The position numbers and the translations under genes were made by a program. The notes under the pieces are model-generated. The model was not told the origin of the DNA. It was given only the letters and a program-made list of their open reading frames with translations, and searched no databases. Below, in pieces: positions 34,533 through 45,251 of a DNA stretch of 64,000 nt (position 1 is its first letter; each line of letters starts with the position of its first letter). The stretch spans positions 190,870-254,869 of the forward strand of contig JAGFNQ010000188.1 of the NCBI GenBank assembly GCA_024364735.1, in the 5' to 3' direction. The stretch is from Boesenbergia rotunda. Taxonomy: Eukaryota > Streptophyta > Magnoliopsida > Zingiberales > Zingiberaceae.

Positions 34533-34604
34533 GTTGGTATCAAAGCAAGGACTGCTCTTGATCGGACTAACCGCCGAGGGAGCACACGCTAAAGGAGAGG
34601 AAAC
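34533..34604 (+). other. S4 primer-binding site and leader
   Basis: TGGTATCAAAGC (34535-34546) differs by one G-to-A from the usual TGGTATCAGAGC. The gag ATG follows at 34605. Confidence 0.75.
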
Positions 34605-36248
34605 AATGGAAGGTATGTTGGGGGGGCAACATCTACACTCCACCGCCCTACGACAATGAGGATTTCGACTATTGGCGGGCGAGGATGAAGAATTGGCTTA
34701 GCATGGAGTGGGAGTGCATGGTCATGCTAGAAGAGCCCTTCGAAGTTCCAAAGGACAAGCATGGAAAGAAGGTTCGTCCTAGATATTGGACTCAAGAGCA
34801 ACAAGACTACTCTAGGGCAAACAAGAAGGTAATAGACGTATTAATTGATGTTTTGCCTAACAATGTTTTGAGTATTGTAGGGAATTATAAAAGTGCACAC
34901 GAATTATGGACCAAGTTGGTGGAATATCACAAGAACCCTACACAAACTCAAGGAGTAGATGAACCCGAGGAAGTGAGCCCAATTGCTCAAGAGGAGGAAG
35001 AAGTGTCCACATCCTCGAGTGAAGAAGAAAGTGAGAGGTCATCCACCTCATCTAGAGAAGAGGAGGATCACCACCTCAAGGATTGAGGGGGAGGAGAGAC
35101 CCTCACCTACACATGATCAAGAGGAAGTCTCCACTTCATCCAAGGGTGAAGAGGAAGTCAACCAAGCCTCAACCTCCACCAAAGCAAGGACTAAAGACCA
35201 CATTGTATGCTTTGGGTGCAATGAAAAGGGGCACTACAAGGATAAGTGCCCACTAGGTAAGAAAAAGGAGGTACACCCTAAACCCATTGTAAATTCCTTT
35301 AAAGCTAATGTGTGTTGTAGAATTGGTGAAGCTCAAGCTAAAAGGAAGAAGATTCGATGCTTCACATGTGGAGAACTAGGGCATTATCACACTAAATGCC
35401 CTAGAAAAGGTAAGCTAAAGAAGATGGAAAATCTAAGAAAATGGGAAAAAAAAGAAAGAAGAAAGAGAAGAAACTCACAACAAGCAAGGACTACAAGGGT
35501 AAGGGAGGTACCCTCTAACCCTAGTTTAAAAAGAAATTCGATTTCAAGTTCTTCTTTACATTTCAAGAATCATGTTAATTACCCACCCATGCATACTAGA
35601 ACTCATGAGAATTATTTATTTGTGCATAATCATGGATTTAATTACAATGATAGGACTAAGGGTAACAAGGTAGATCATAACCCTAAGAAAAGCATGCATC
35701 ATGATTGACTTAAGACTTGGGTACCTAAGGATCAAGACATTGACCCCAAGAAGGGGAGACAAATGCCTAAGAAAATGGATAGGTCTAGGAATGTCCAAAG
35801 TGGACATATGGAATCCAAGGTTAGAGGGCTAAAAAGGGAAAATCAAGCCTTAAGGGAAAGGCTTGATACTTTAGAGAAGACCTTAGAAAGATTCAAGATT
35901 GGATATAAAGGTCTAGGCATGGTGTTGGGTAGCATCAAACCCAACTATGATAGGTCGGGTTTGGGCTATCAATCCAAGACCTCCAAGGGCAATGGAAAGA
36001 AGTATGTTGGGAAAGCATACAATCTTAGTAAGGAGGGAAAGTCTAAGGATGGCAAGGGGATACCATCCAAGGATAAAAAGAGTGACCTAACCAAGGACAA
36101 GGTGTCCAAGGTTAAAAAGATCAATTTTGTAGGCCAAGAGTCACCGGTGGCACACCGGTGTGGCCTAGTGTGGATGGAGTTACCTAGGGAGGCGGCTAAG
36201 GCTAAGAGCTCAAGGGAGAGCTCTAGGAGCCTTTGGGATCTATGGTAA
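34605..36248 (+). pseudogene. S4 gag (Sirevirus-type, frameshifted)
   Basis: ATG at 34605 reads MEGML and then hits a run of seven G (34620-34626), after which the gag frame continues one frame off (PPPYDNEDFDYWRARMKNWL, ELWTKLVEYHKN). UBN2 is shortened: KN is followed at once by an acidic, serine-rich segment. Near 35060-35090 the frame shifts back and gives two CCHC knuckles (CFGCNEKGHYKDKC, about 35209; CFTCGELGHYHTKC, about 35360), a stop at 35706-35708, then LKTWVPKDQD, a coiled coil (VRGLKRENQALRERLDTLEK) and the GLGMVLGSIKPNYDRSGLGY motif typical of Sirevirus gag C-termini. It ends with TAA at 36246. No protease follows. Confidence 0.85.
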
Positions 36249-38207
36249 ATGGATCTCAATAGTTTTTCTCCCAAGGAATTAGATGAAATGTGCCAAAAAG
36301 GGTTGAAGACTTGGCTAAGTCTTAATCCTAGGTTTTGGCACATTAAATAGAGTTTTAGGGAGAGAATGGTGAAAATAAGGTTATATTAGAGAAAATTGAG
36401 GTTAAATATGTGAATACCATGTAATTCAATGATAGAAATAACTCATGGTCAAGGATAAGAGGATACATTAAGAAGAAGGCGAAATTAGAACTTTTGGGAT
36501 GAGTTTGAATGATACATTTTAGAGAGAGTTGAGTTTCGTGTCAATATTGGGATCCAGAGTACATTTGTTTGGAAACATATTTTTCCCAAGAAGACATTGG
36601 CCCCACAAATCTCTTCACGAAATTTCATAATTTTTGGAGATTTGTAGAATTAATTAGGGATTTCTGAAATTGAGCTGGAAAACCTGAAATTCAGGTATCA
36701 GTCGACTGCCCTAGGGGCAGTCGACTGGTAAGAGCCCAGAAACATTCTGTGAGTTTTGAGAGTCAACTGCCACAGGGGCAGTTGACTGGTCTGTAGGCTA
36801 AAATAAGAAAATGGTTATTGGATGATAGAATATGATCCTTGATGATACTGGTTGAGTAAAGGTATGCCTCATGAGTTAATGGTGATTATATAAAATGAGA
36901 CCATACGGAAAATTCAAGGAAGTTGATAAGTTTCTCTTGTATATCTAGGGTTTAGAGATAAAAAGGGGAAAACTTTCAGCATATTAAGGATATGGATAAG
37001 GAAATGAATTGAAGACAATTTCATGTGTCGAATTATGATGGCTAGCTTTGTCAAACTCATAGAATTAGAGATACATTTACAAATTAATACAAAATGACAA
37101 TCTTTTGAGGAAATTAGAAATTCTACCAAAAGTCAAGCACACTTGACACTTTCATGAAATCATATTTTTCTAGGATAGGGTATATCCTAGCAAGTGTGCT
37201 TGCAAACCTTTTAGATTTTTTTTAAAGTGTTGGTGAGTTCTTATTGGCACTAGGGAAAAGGTTGCTTGGGAGCAATCCTTTAATGGTGGCCAAGGGAGAA
37301 GAACTTGGTTGTTAGGTTGGGTAGAACCTAATTTGAGTCTATGGTGTTAAGTTGGGTAGAACTTGACCTTGGTGAAATGAAAATTAGGAGAAGGCATAGG
37401 TTAAGGGGGAGGTTGCCTCCTAGTTGCCTTGATTTTCATTTTAAAATTTTTGGGTTTTGTGTCAAACTTGGGAATGGTGATAGATACATGGGTAGATGTA
37501 TTTTTTCCAAGTAGGTATACGTTCCACAAAGTTATCCACGAAGTTTGAAAATTTTTGGAAATTTGTGGAATTTCTGGCGCATTTCTGAAATTCGGCCAAA
37601 AAATCAGATTTTAGGCGTATCAGTTGACTGACACTGTTGCCAGTCGACTGCCAGAGGCTGATTTGTGTATCAGCAGCTGGTTTGGAGTCCAAATGACAAG
37701 GAACCAGTGTATGGGGGTCTAGTACACTGTGTTTAGGATCATTGGGGATGCAAAGAACCCATAATTGGGATGTTATTGGGGTCTTTTTGATGTGTGACAA
37801 AGGGGGAGAAATGTTAGGTTTAAGTGGGAAACCAAACTAATACCTTTGTAGAAACCCTAGGTTTAGGGGGGGCTAAGCTTAAGGGGGAGCAATCTAAGCT
37901 TAAGGGGGAGCATGATTGCTCCCTTCTTGGCGTAAGGGGAAACCTTGGAGAGGTTCTTAAAAAGCCTTTATAAGTCCAATATGGGGAGAGCTTGGGAGAA
38001 GCTTTAAAAAGCCCGGTTTGTGTGGAAAAATCCTAGCTTGGAGGGCTAGGTGGGAAAATTCCTAACTTGGAGGGTTAGGTGTGGGATGCCTTGGGATAGG
38101 ATCCAGTTATGCATTGCATATGTATTCATTTAGCATGGTTTTTGCTATTTACTACTATCTTGCTTTCCTAACTTAAACGGATTGCCAAACATAAAAAAGG
38201 GGGAGAT
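36249..38207 (+). other. S4 internal region without pol
   Basis: Non-coding. Inverted repeats of the LTR type occur at about 36699-36728 (GTCGACTGCC...GGCAGTCGAC), 36760-36790 (GTCAACTGCC...GGCAGTTGAC) and 37619-37652. AGGGGGAG-type sites are at 37405, 37798, 37880 and 37905, with the final polypurine tract at 38195-38207. No enzyme domain in any frame. Confidence 0.75.
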
Positions 38208-39126
38208 TGTTGGAGAAATTGACCCTAAGATGGTCCGAAGTGACCATGGGTTTTGATGTTTGGGCAAAGGGTTTAAGTTAGGTTTACCCTTGTATTTCAT
38301 ATGCGTATGTTGAGTGTGCAGGTTGTACAGGTTACGCATATGGACATGACTGGACGGCCTCAATACGGTGAAGGATGGCATGGAGGCCAGTTGGAGGCTG
38401 GCGTGCACATCTGAGGGACCATGGAGTGCAGGGACGATGAGCTGATGGGCACGGACTTCGAGGCATACGTGAAGGGTGGCTTGGAGACAAGCTGGAGGCT
38501 TGCATGCGCATCCGAGGGACGAGGGCCGAAGATAAAGAGGGCGCGAAAGCAACAGTCGAGGCTGCGGAAGAGGAGTCAGTCGAGTCGTGATGGTCGAGTG
38601 CTGTGTGAATGTACTCGGGAAGGGATTCAGCTAGGGACCAGTCGACTGCCCTGGTAAGCTGGCAAATTCGAACGTTGGGAGTGTCAACGGTCGAATTTGG
38701 CATGCACCAGTCCTATTTAAAGAGGACTGCCATGGGGGCAGTCGACTGGTAGCGAGAAATCAACCCCGAGTCCTATTTAAAGAGGACCTCGTGGTGGCTG
38801 AGTTTCTTGACGAAACCTGCTTGGATAAAGCCGGTTAGTAGTCTATTGTGTTCACAAAGCGTCCGAGGTGTTGTGGTGAGGTTTCTCCACCCACAAGGAG
38901 CGACACGTGATAGCCGGAGGTTATCCAGGGAGTGATCCACCGACGGATTCTTGGATTAGTCACCCGACTGGGGTGGATACCAAGTAAATTGGTTTGTTAG
39001 TAGTATTTTCATTGTTGTTAGTTTTATTATCTTGTATTTTCGCTGTGCAAACTAACGATGTAGGGTGAAAGAATCGAAGAAACGCTATTCACACCCCCCC
39101 TCTAGCGTACCACGTACGATCCTACA
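38208..39126 (+). mobile_element. S4 3' LTR (extra TATA hairpin)
   Basis: The 919-bp LTR runs from TGTTGGAGAA to GATCCTACA. Compared with the 5' LTR it has lost one arm of the first palindrome (near 38655) and carries two copies of GTCCTATTTAAAGAGGAC (38710-38727 and 38770-38787) where the 5' LTR has one. Confidence 0.9.
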
Positions 39127-39845
39127 CCGGGCGCCCAAGGTCAAGGCCAAAACAGCAAAGAAGCAAGAACCGCATCGAAACCACACTGTGCTAGGCGCCC
39201 GGGAGGTCCTGGGCGCCCAAGGTCAAAGCCAAAGAGGTAATCGAAGCAAATTAGCCACGAAGCCAGCGGACCAAGTCAAGCTGGGCGCCCAGGAGGTCCC
39301 GGGCGCCCCAGTCAGCTTCAGAGGCCGAGTCGAAGGGGATAAGCGCTGACCGAACTGCGGATTGAGTTTTCCGCAGATGAAGGCATGTGTCAGGCGCCCC
39401 CGACATCTCAGGCCCCCCCAGGAGCACTATAAAAGGGTGCTCGACCCCAAGGCTTCAGAACAACAACTTTCTAACGCTCCAAAGCTTTTCATTCAAGCGC
39501 TCCGCTCCGGCAAACTCCGATTTGAAGATTCCAGCGCCGACGACAACCCTCTACTCCGAAGTACGATCCACATCGGGCGTCGATAACGAAAAGTGTAGGT
39601 CTTTTCATTTACTGCAATATTCTTGTACTAAAATTTGTAAACCTTTTGCGCGATTATAGAATTGCCCAATGTAAACGGTCAAGGACCGTGGGCCTTGGAG
39701 TAGGAGCCGACCGCGACTCCGAACCAAGTAAAATACTTGTGTTTTCGTGTGATTGTTTTGTTTCCGCTGCATTTACTCTTTCCTTAATCCGAAATTTTTT
39801 TAACAATATTCACCCTCTCCCTCTATCGTTTATCTCGATCCAACA
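39127..39845 (+). mobile_element. S1 3' LTR, piece 3
   Basis: This begins with the second CCGGG copy and completes the S1 LTR: GGCGCCC palindromes, TATA box TATAAAA at 39428-39434, R-U5 and the terminal GATCCAACA at 39845. The three pieces total about 1.36 kb, as expected against the 1389-bp 5' LTR. Confidence 0.92.
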
Positions 39846-40460
39846 GAGTCTTGGTCATCTTGCCTAGAAGACAAGATTCACATGTCTCATATGATTCAAA
39901 ATCAAATGAGTCCAGTAATCCATCCTTATAGAGCTGGGATATACGACTCTCATTTATATGTCCCAAGCGACAATGCCAGAGATACGTTTGGTTCACATCA
40001 TTGGATTTGAACCGTTTGGTATTTAAGTTATAGATTGGGTCTTCTAGGTCTAGAATATAGAGTCCATTCATAAGTGGTGCATTACAATAGAACATGTCAT
40101 TTAACATTATGGAATAGCATTTGTCTTTTATGATAAATGAAAAGCCTTTCTTGTCCAAACAAGATACTGAAATTATGTTCTTAGTCAATGCAGGTACATA
40201 AAAGCACTCCTCTAGTTCTAAGATAAACCCAGTGGGCAAAGACAAGGAATAAGTTCCTACAGCTATGGCAGCAACTCTTGCTCCATTGCCTACTCGTAGG
40301 TCCACTTCGCCCTTCATCAATGATCTAGCTCTTTGAAGGCCCTACACATTAGTACAAATGTGAAACGCGCATCCGGTATCTAATACCCAAGAAGAAGAGA
40401 TAAATAGATTGACTTCTATAACAAAAATACCTGAGGCAGAAGTCTCACTTCTTTTTCTTC
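39846..40460 (-). pseudogene. Angela-1 protease and integrase zinc finger
   Basis: This is the upstream part of Angela-1 pol. The protease active site is WVLDTGCAFHIC (DTG intact). TAG at 40342-40344 stands shortly after it (normally Gln before GLQRARSL). Then come the protease C-terminal region (YVPALTKNIISVSCLDKKG) and the HHCC zinc finger (WHCRLGHINESR ... CESCLLGKM). The frame is cut at 39846 by S1 and resumes at 10214. The frame of the gag knuckle segment does not run into this one: an extra A in a lysine-rich A-run near 40450 shifts it. Confidence 0.85.
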
Positions 40461-41270
40461 TTTACTTCCTCCAGGTAATGTTTGCAGTTCCTCTTCCAAT
40501 GTCCGGTCTCACCACAGTGGAAGCAGGTCCCTTCCTTAGGCACCTTATCTTTAGTCTTGGATGTAGTAGAGTTGGCCTTGCCTTTGGCTTGGGTCTTACC
40601 CTTGCCTTTAGGCTTCCATTTGCCTTTGCTCTTTTGTACCATTAGTACATTACTGGTTTTGGTTTTCTTGAGATTAGGTTCAGCATTCTTAACATGCTGA
40701 GCATCTCAGGCAAAGGTTTGTCAATTTCATTCATGTTGTAGTTCATGACAAATTGATTATACCCCTCCGGCAACGATTGCAGGATAAGGTTCGTTGCAAA
40801 TTCTTGGCCCAGTGGAAATCCTAGTCTTTCAAGATTCTCGACATACCCAATCATCTTGAGTACGTGAGTTCCTACAGGAGTTCCTTCTTGCATCTTGCAT
40901 GCAAATAGGGCTTTAGACACCTCAAACCGCTCGTGCCTAGCTTGCCCTTGATATAGTTGCTTTAGATGCTCAACCATCTCATGTGCATTCATGTTCTCAT
41001 GTTGCTTCTGAAGCTCAGAGTTCATGGTAGCAAGCATAAGGCATGATATATCAAGTGCATCATCCTGATGCTTCTTGTAAGCATCCTTTCGGCATGGGTA
41101 GCGGTAGCGATGGGTGCTTCTGGAAGAGATTGCTCTAGGACGTACAGTTTTCCTTCTTGTTTGAGTACTATCCTCAAGTTTCTGTACCAATCCAGGAAAT
41201 TAGCTCCGTTGAGCTTGTCCTTCTCAAGGACAGATCGCAGAGAGAGAGTATTTGACGTGTTAGATGACAT
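40461..41270 (-). pseudogene. Angela-1 gag
   Basis: ATG at 41270 (MSSNTSNTLSLRSVLEKDKL). A one-base deletion near 41086-41089 (three T where Angela-2 has four) shifts the frame, a second near 40688 shifts it again, and a third shift lies near 40450. The content follows Angela-2: gag core with LDISCLMLATMNSELQKQHE and HERFEVSKALFACKMQEGTP, a lysine-rich linker and one CCHC knuckle (CFHCGETGHWKRNC, intact Trp). It is the capsid/nucleocapsid precursor of the element. Confidence 0.85.
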
Positions 41271-42541
41271 GGTGATCTACAACAGTAAAATTATGCATAA
41301 ATAAGTATCATATCTAATTCATTTAATTAGACCTTTAATTAAATGACGCTCCTATTGAATCGTAGAGCTTTGGTTGGGGCTAGTCATGGATGTAGGCAAA
41401 CTCAATTTACCAACACTACTAGCTCCAAACCAAATAGCAATCATTATTCATGTGGGACAAGATCTATATTATATTTCATCTTGAGTTACCTTTGGCTAAT
41501 CGCCCAAGACTTGGTATAATTAGGTAGATAACATTTTACCAATTACATCTCATGCAACTCTTTGAAACAAAGGGTCAAGATCCACATTACACATCATCTT
41601 GAGTTAGCTTTGGCTAATCGCCCAAGACATGGAATAATTGTTCTCTTACCCAATTTTCCTAACTTTTAGGATATGCCTCCAAGTTTCTCAATCTAATTGA
41701 GGGGACTTAGTTAAGTCTCACCCAAAGTTTGATAGCGGGACATCACAATTGTCCTCTCGCACTCTATCAAGATAAAATGTGTTGCTTTGCTTTGGCAAAC
41801 CTAACAACAAATGATCGAGGTAGTTTATGAGTACCAAACTTTGGTAGGCATATTGAGTTGACTTAATTAAGATAAACATCTAAGCATGCATCACATACAC
41901 ACACATAGCATATATCAACATATAAGCAAGAAAACGTGACATGGTTATGACTCGTATAGTACGATCTTCTCAAGCTAATGAGAAGATCGATGGTCAACCT
42001 AGGGATAACATCTTCTCCAAGTGCATCCTTCGGTCATCGTGTATGGTCGGCATCCTTCTTGTAACTTCATTCTTCAATGGACACTCCACTGCTCCTTTTG
42101 TACATTACAATGTAGGAAAACTCGAGTTACATTCGAGTCTAAATCTATTTTTACAACTAGGAAAAATAGAGACAAGGCACGACACGCAGACTGTATTATG
42201 AATTACAACATACACACACACACACATACATCCAATCACATTGGGGTTAAGGTCATAACCATGCACCATGTTATCAATCAAATACAATAGATCTAGGACA
42301 TCAATTTTTATTATGATTGTAAAAATGCTCATGAGCTGAAACCATAGGTTATAAAATTTATCGAATACATTCGCATCATAGCACACTTTTATATTTCATA
42401 TGATGATGCTATAGACATTTAGTTTGATCAACACAAACTTTTGTATCTCGTCAAATGCTCATACATTATACAATCTATAATAAAATTATATCTTACTTCT
42501 ATATCACATATAAAAGTTTTCTAAACTTTGTATGATCTTTC
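41271..42541 (-). other. Angela-1 leader between PBS and gag
   Basis: About 1.27 kb of untranslated leader. Two direct copies of a segment of about 119 bases each contain CTTTGGCTAATCGCCCAAG (41490-41508 and 41608-41626), which on the minus strand can fold as CTTGG...CCAAAG. The rest shows no coding pattern. Angela-2 has the same leader. Confidence 0.7.
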
Positions 42542-42560
42542 GCAAGTGGCTCTGATACCA
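42542..42560 (-). other. Angela-1 primer-binding site
   Basis: The minus strand reads TGGTATCAGAGCCACTTGC, complementary to initiator tRNA-Met, one base inside the 5' LTR end at 42562. Confidence 0.85.
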
Positions 42561-42561
42561 C

Positions 42562-44234
42562 TGTAGGGATCTATAGGTAAAAACATTTAAAATCGCAACG
42601 GAAATAAGATTCCTCGAGCGATCCATGCGAAAGAAAAACTCATACAAAGTGATCTACAATTCCTATCTTATAGGAATACCTTTGTCGCGCACCATTCGCT
42701 TATCCCGCTAGTCTTTTGGTTCGTTGGATCTCTTGCATGTTCAAGTGTTCGTGCCCCTATGCGTATCCACACGAACACGATCTACGCCTCGGAGAAGAAC
42801 CACCTTAGTTGTGTTAGCAACTTGGGATGGTTCACAAAGCACAAGAACCTCCACTAGAGAGTTATGGACAAGGAGGAAGAATGAAAAGGAAGAGAGATGC
42901 CCCCTCTAGCCTTTGACAAGGGGGGTATTTATACTCGTCTAATGAATACCAAGGGTTTATGTCCCTTGAGCTCATCTCATATTAATGCTAATAAAACCCA
43001 ATGAATACCAAGCCTCTTGGTATTCCTTGAGACTCTTAATATTCTATTCATCTAATGAATAGAATCTCTCTTAGCTTTCCTCTTAAATAATATTTATTAA
43101 ACCCTTTAATGAATATTATCCATAATTAAGTTGTTGAGTCTAATCTAGATGAGTCTAACTCAAATTAGACTCAATCTCATAATCTAATTGGATTCACTTG
43201 AGTCTAACTCAATTAATCCAATTCGAATCAAATCTTAGTCAAACCAAGATCAATTAATCTCCGAAGCATCGTGTCCTTAGTGTGTGACCCAATAGGTTCT
43301 CATAACGTTGGCAATGTGTCTAAACCACTTTAGACACATAAGCAATGAGCGGTATCTAGCAATGCAGCATTGCTACCCAAGTAACAAGAAAAGTCAAGAT
43401 CCGACTAAACCTCCGTGACTATGATAATATATAACCTTGTCCTTCTATCCTCGATATCTAGATTGACCAATGAGGCATAGACCGTGTCATCCTCAGTCAA
43501 TCTTGTGTTTCTTGATCCCCGAGTAGACTCACTCAAACAAATAAGCTCAATATCTCATATTGGCTCATTTGAGCATGACCATGCATTTTAGTAATCCTAC
43601 TCGATCAAGGGGCCCACAGATATCACTCCCGTCATATGGGAGGGATAGATCCTATCTACATCACTCACATCCCTCCGCATAATTCATTACATACCCAGTG
43701 ATCGCCTTTATAGTTCACCCTGTTACGGGTGACGTTTGACGATACCAAAGTACATAACTCCTTATGTAGGGAACCATAGTGACTTCAGGTCTAAGGACTA
43801 TTCATACTAATAGTCACATGAGAAAGTTTATGATACTCATATGACAATCTATGAAACTTTCTCATGATGGGTCAATTCAGTACACATTCTCCAATGTATA
43901 CCCATGTGTCAACTTGATATCACATATCCATGACTAGTGAGCTCAAGTCATCAGTTGACCTACATGCTAGTCTCCATGTATTAATATTGTCCTTGAATAT
44001 TAATACTTGACTAGGAATTGTTTAGAATAGTGTTCTCTACATCATCTCACTATCGATTCAACCAATCGATTGATGTAGATAAGAACCTACTACCCAAGGA
44101 TATTATTATACTTAGTTATTTGACACAAATACATAGTAAGTGTAATAACCAATCATGCCTTATTAATTATAGAATATGATACAAAATGTCCCTAGTCAAT
44201 CATCACATAATTGACTCTAGGGCTCCTACTAACA
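42562..44234 (-). mobile_element. Angela-1 5' LTR
   Basis: The 1673-bp LTR runs in plus orientation from TGTAGGGATC to CTACTAACA. The minus-strand TATA box TATAAATA is at 42926-42933. It is followed by the target copy TATAT (44235-44239). Confidence 0.9.
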
Positions 44235-44357
44235 TATATACAATATGACGGCTATGGCCTCTACACATATCCCATTCAAATAAATAGTACATAAATAGTG
44301 AATAAAGATAAATAAGCATTCATCATCACTAGTATAAAGGTACAATCATAAAACCAA
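44235..44357 (-). mobile_element. Gypsy 5' LTR, portion right of Angela-1
   Basis: After the duplicated TATAT, the sequence interrupted at 5975 resumes and runs into the assembly gap. Its identity as LTR rests on continuity with 5893-5975; no terminus is visible. Confidence 0.55.
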
Positions 44358-45251
44358 NNNNNNNNNNNNNNNNNNNNNNNNNNNNNNNNNNNNNNNNNNN
44401 NNNNNNNNNNNNNNNNNNNNNNNNNNNNNNNNNNNNNNNNNNNNNNNNNNNNNNNNNNNNNNNNNNNNNNNNNNNNNNNNNNNNNNNNNNNNNNNNNNNN
44501 NNNNNNNNNNNNNNNNNNNNNNNNNNNNNNNNNNNNNNNNNNNNNNNNNNNNNNNNNNNNNNNNNNNNNNNNNNNNNNNNNNNNNNNNNNNNNNNNNNNN
44601 NNNNNNNNNNNNNNNNNNNNNNNNNNNNNNNNNNNNNNNNNNNNNNNNNNNNNNNNNNNNNNNNNNNNNNNNNNNNNNNNNNNNNNNNNNNNNNNNNNNN
44701 NNNNNNNNNNNNNNNNNNNNNNNNNNNNNNNNNNNNNNNNNNNNNNNNNNNNNNNNNNNNNNNNNNNNNNNNNNNNNNNNNNNNNNNNNNNNNNNNNNNN
44801 NNNNNNNNNNNNNNNNNNNNNNNNNNNNNNNNNNNNNNNNNNNNNNNNNNNNNNNNNNNNNNNNNNNNNNNNNNNNNNNNNNNNNNNNNNNNNNNNNNNN
44901 NNNNNNNNNNNNNNNNNNNNNNNNNNNNNNNNNNNNNNNNNNNNNNNNNNNNNNNNNNNNNNNNNNNNNNNNNNNNNNNNNNNNNNNNNNNNNNNNNNNN
45001 NNNNNNNNNNNNNNNNNNNNNNNNNNNNNNNNNNNNNNNNNNNNNNNNNNNNNNNNNNNNNNNNNNNNNNNNNNNNNNNNNNNNNNNNNNNNNNNNNNNN
45101 NNNNNNNNNNNNNNNNNNNNNNNNNNNNNNNNNNNNNNNNNNNNNNNNNNNNNNNNNNNNNNNNNNNNNNNNNNNNNNNNNNNNNNNNNNNNNNNNNNNN
45201 NNNNNNNNNNNNNNNNNNNNNNNNNNNNNNNNNNNNNNNNNNNNNNNNNNN
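44358..45251. other. Assembly gap (894 N)
   Basis: Unknown bases. Left of it is gypsy LTR; right of it is the protease start of Angela-2. The pol (about 3 kb) and 3' LTR (about 1.7 kb) expected for Angela-2, plus the start of a third Angela LTR, do not fit in 894 bases, so either the gap length is nominal or Angela-2 is truncated. Confidence 0.95.

Larger units (their letters stand above)
33607..39126 (+). mobile_element. S4: complete gag-only Sirevirus-type element, third family
   Basis: S4 is flanked by CCGGG at 33602-33606 and 39127-39131. The LTRs are short (33607-34532 and 38208-39126), with total length 5520 bp. The internal region has a PBS, a frameshifted gag with two CCHC knuckles and coiled coil, and no pol. 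The polypurine tract AAAAAAGGGGGAGAT precedes the 3' LTR. Confidence 0.93.
10215..39845 (+). mobile_element. S1: gag-only Sirevirus-type element with three nested insertions
   Basis: S1 lies in the integrase region of Angela-1, flanked by GAGTC at 10210-10214 and 39846-39850. The 5' LTR is 10215-11603. The 3' LTR starts at 25393 and is split into three pieces by S3 and S4; S2 sits in the internal region. Without these, S1 is about 8.8 kb. It has a PBS, a short decayed gag and several AGGGGGAG sites but no pol domain anywhere, so it must have moved using enzymes of other elements. The Sirevirus assignment rests on the C-run plus TCTA LTR ending, the multiple polypurine-like tracts and the two-knuckle gag with coiled coil. 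Confidence 0.92.
5976..44234 (-). mobile_element. Angela-1: complete Ty1/copia element, split by nested Sireviruses
   Basis: This is a full-length copia element on the minus strand: 5' LTR at 42562-44234, PBS at 42542-42560, gag and pol (41270 down to 7667), polypurine tract next to 7647, and 3' LTR at 5976-7646. The 5-bp duplication TATAT flanks it. Without the S1 insertion and its duplication it measures about 8.6 kb. The gag type (a DKLNGANFLDWYRNLRIVLK opening), one CCHC knuckle and LTRs of about 1.67 kb fit the Angela/BARE1 lineage; that name is from memory of the family. Three gag frameshifts and four in-frame stops in pol make it inactive. Confidence 0.9.

Noticed and set aside
40409..40700. 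Plus-strand ORFs with hydrophobic, membrane-like segments
   Set aside because: Antisense of the lysine-rich gag linker and knuckle; poly-Lys codons read as Phe/Leu on the other strand. The same artefact appears at 45375-45639.
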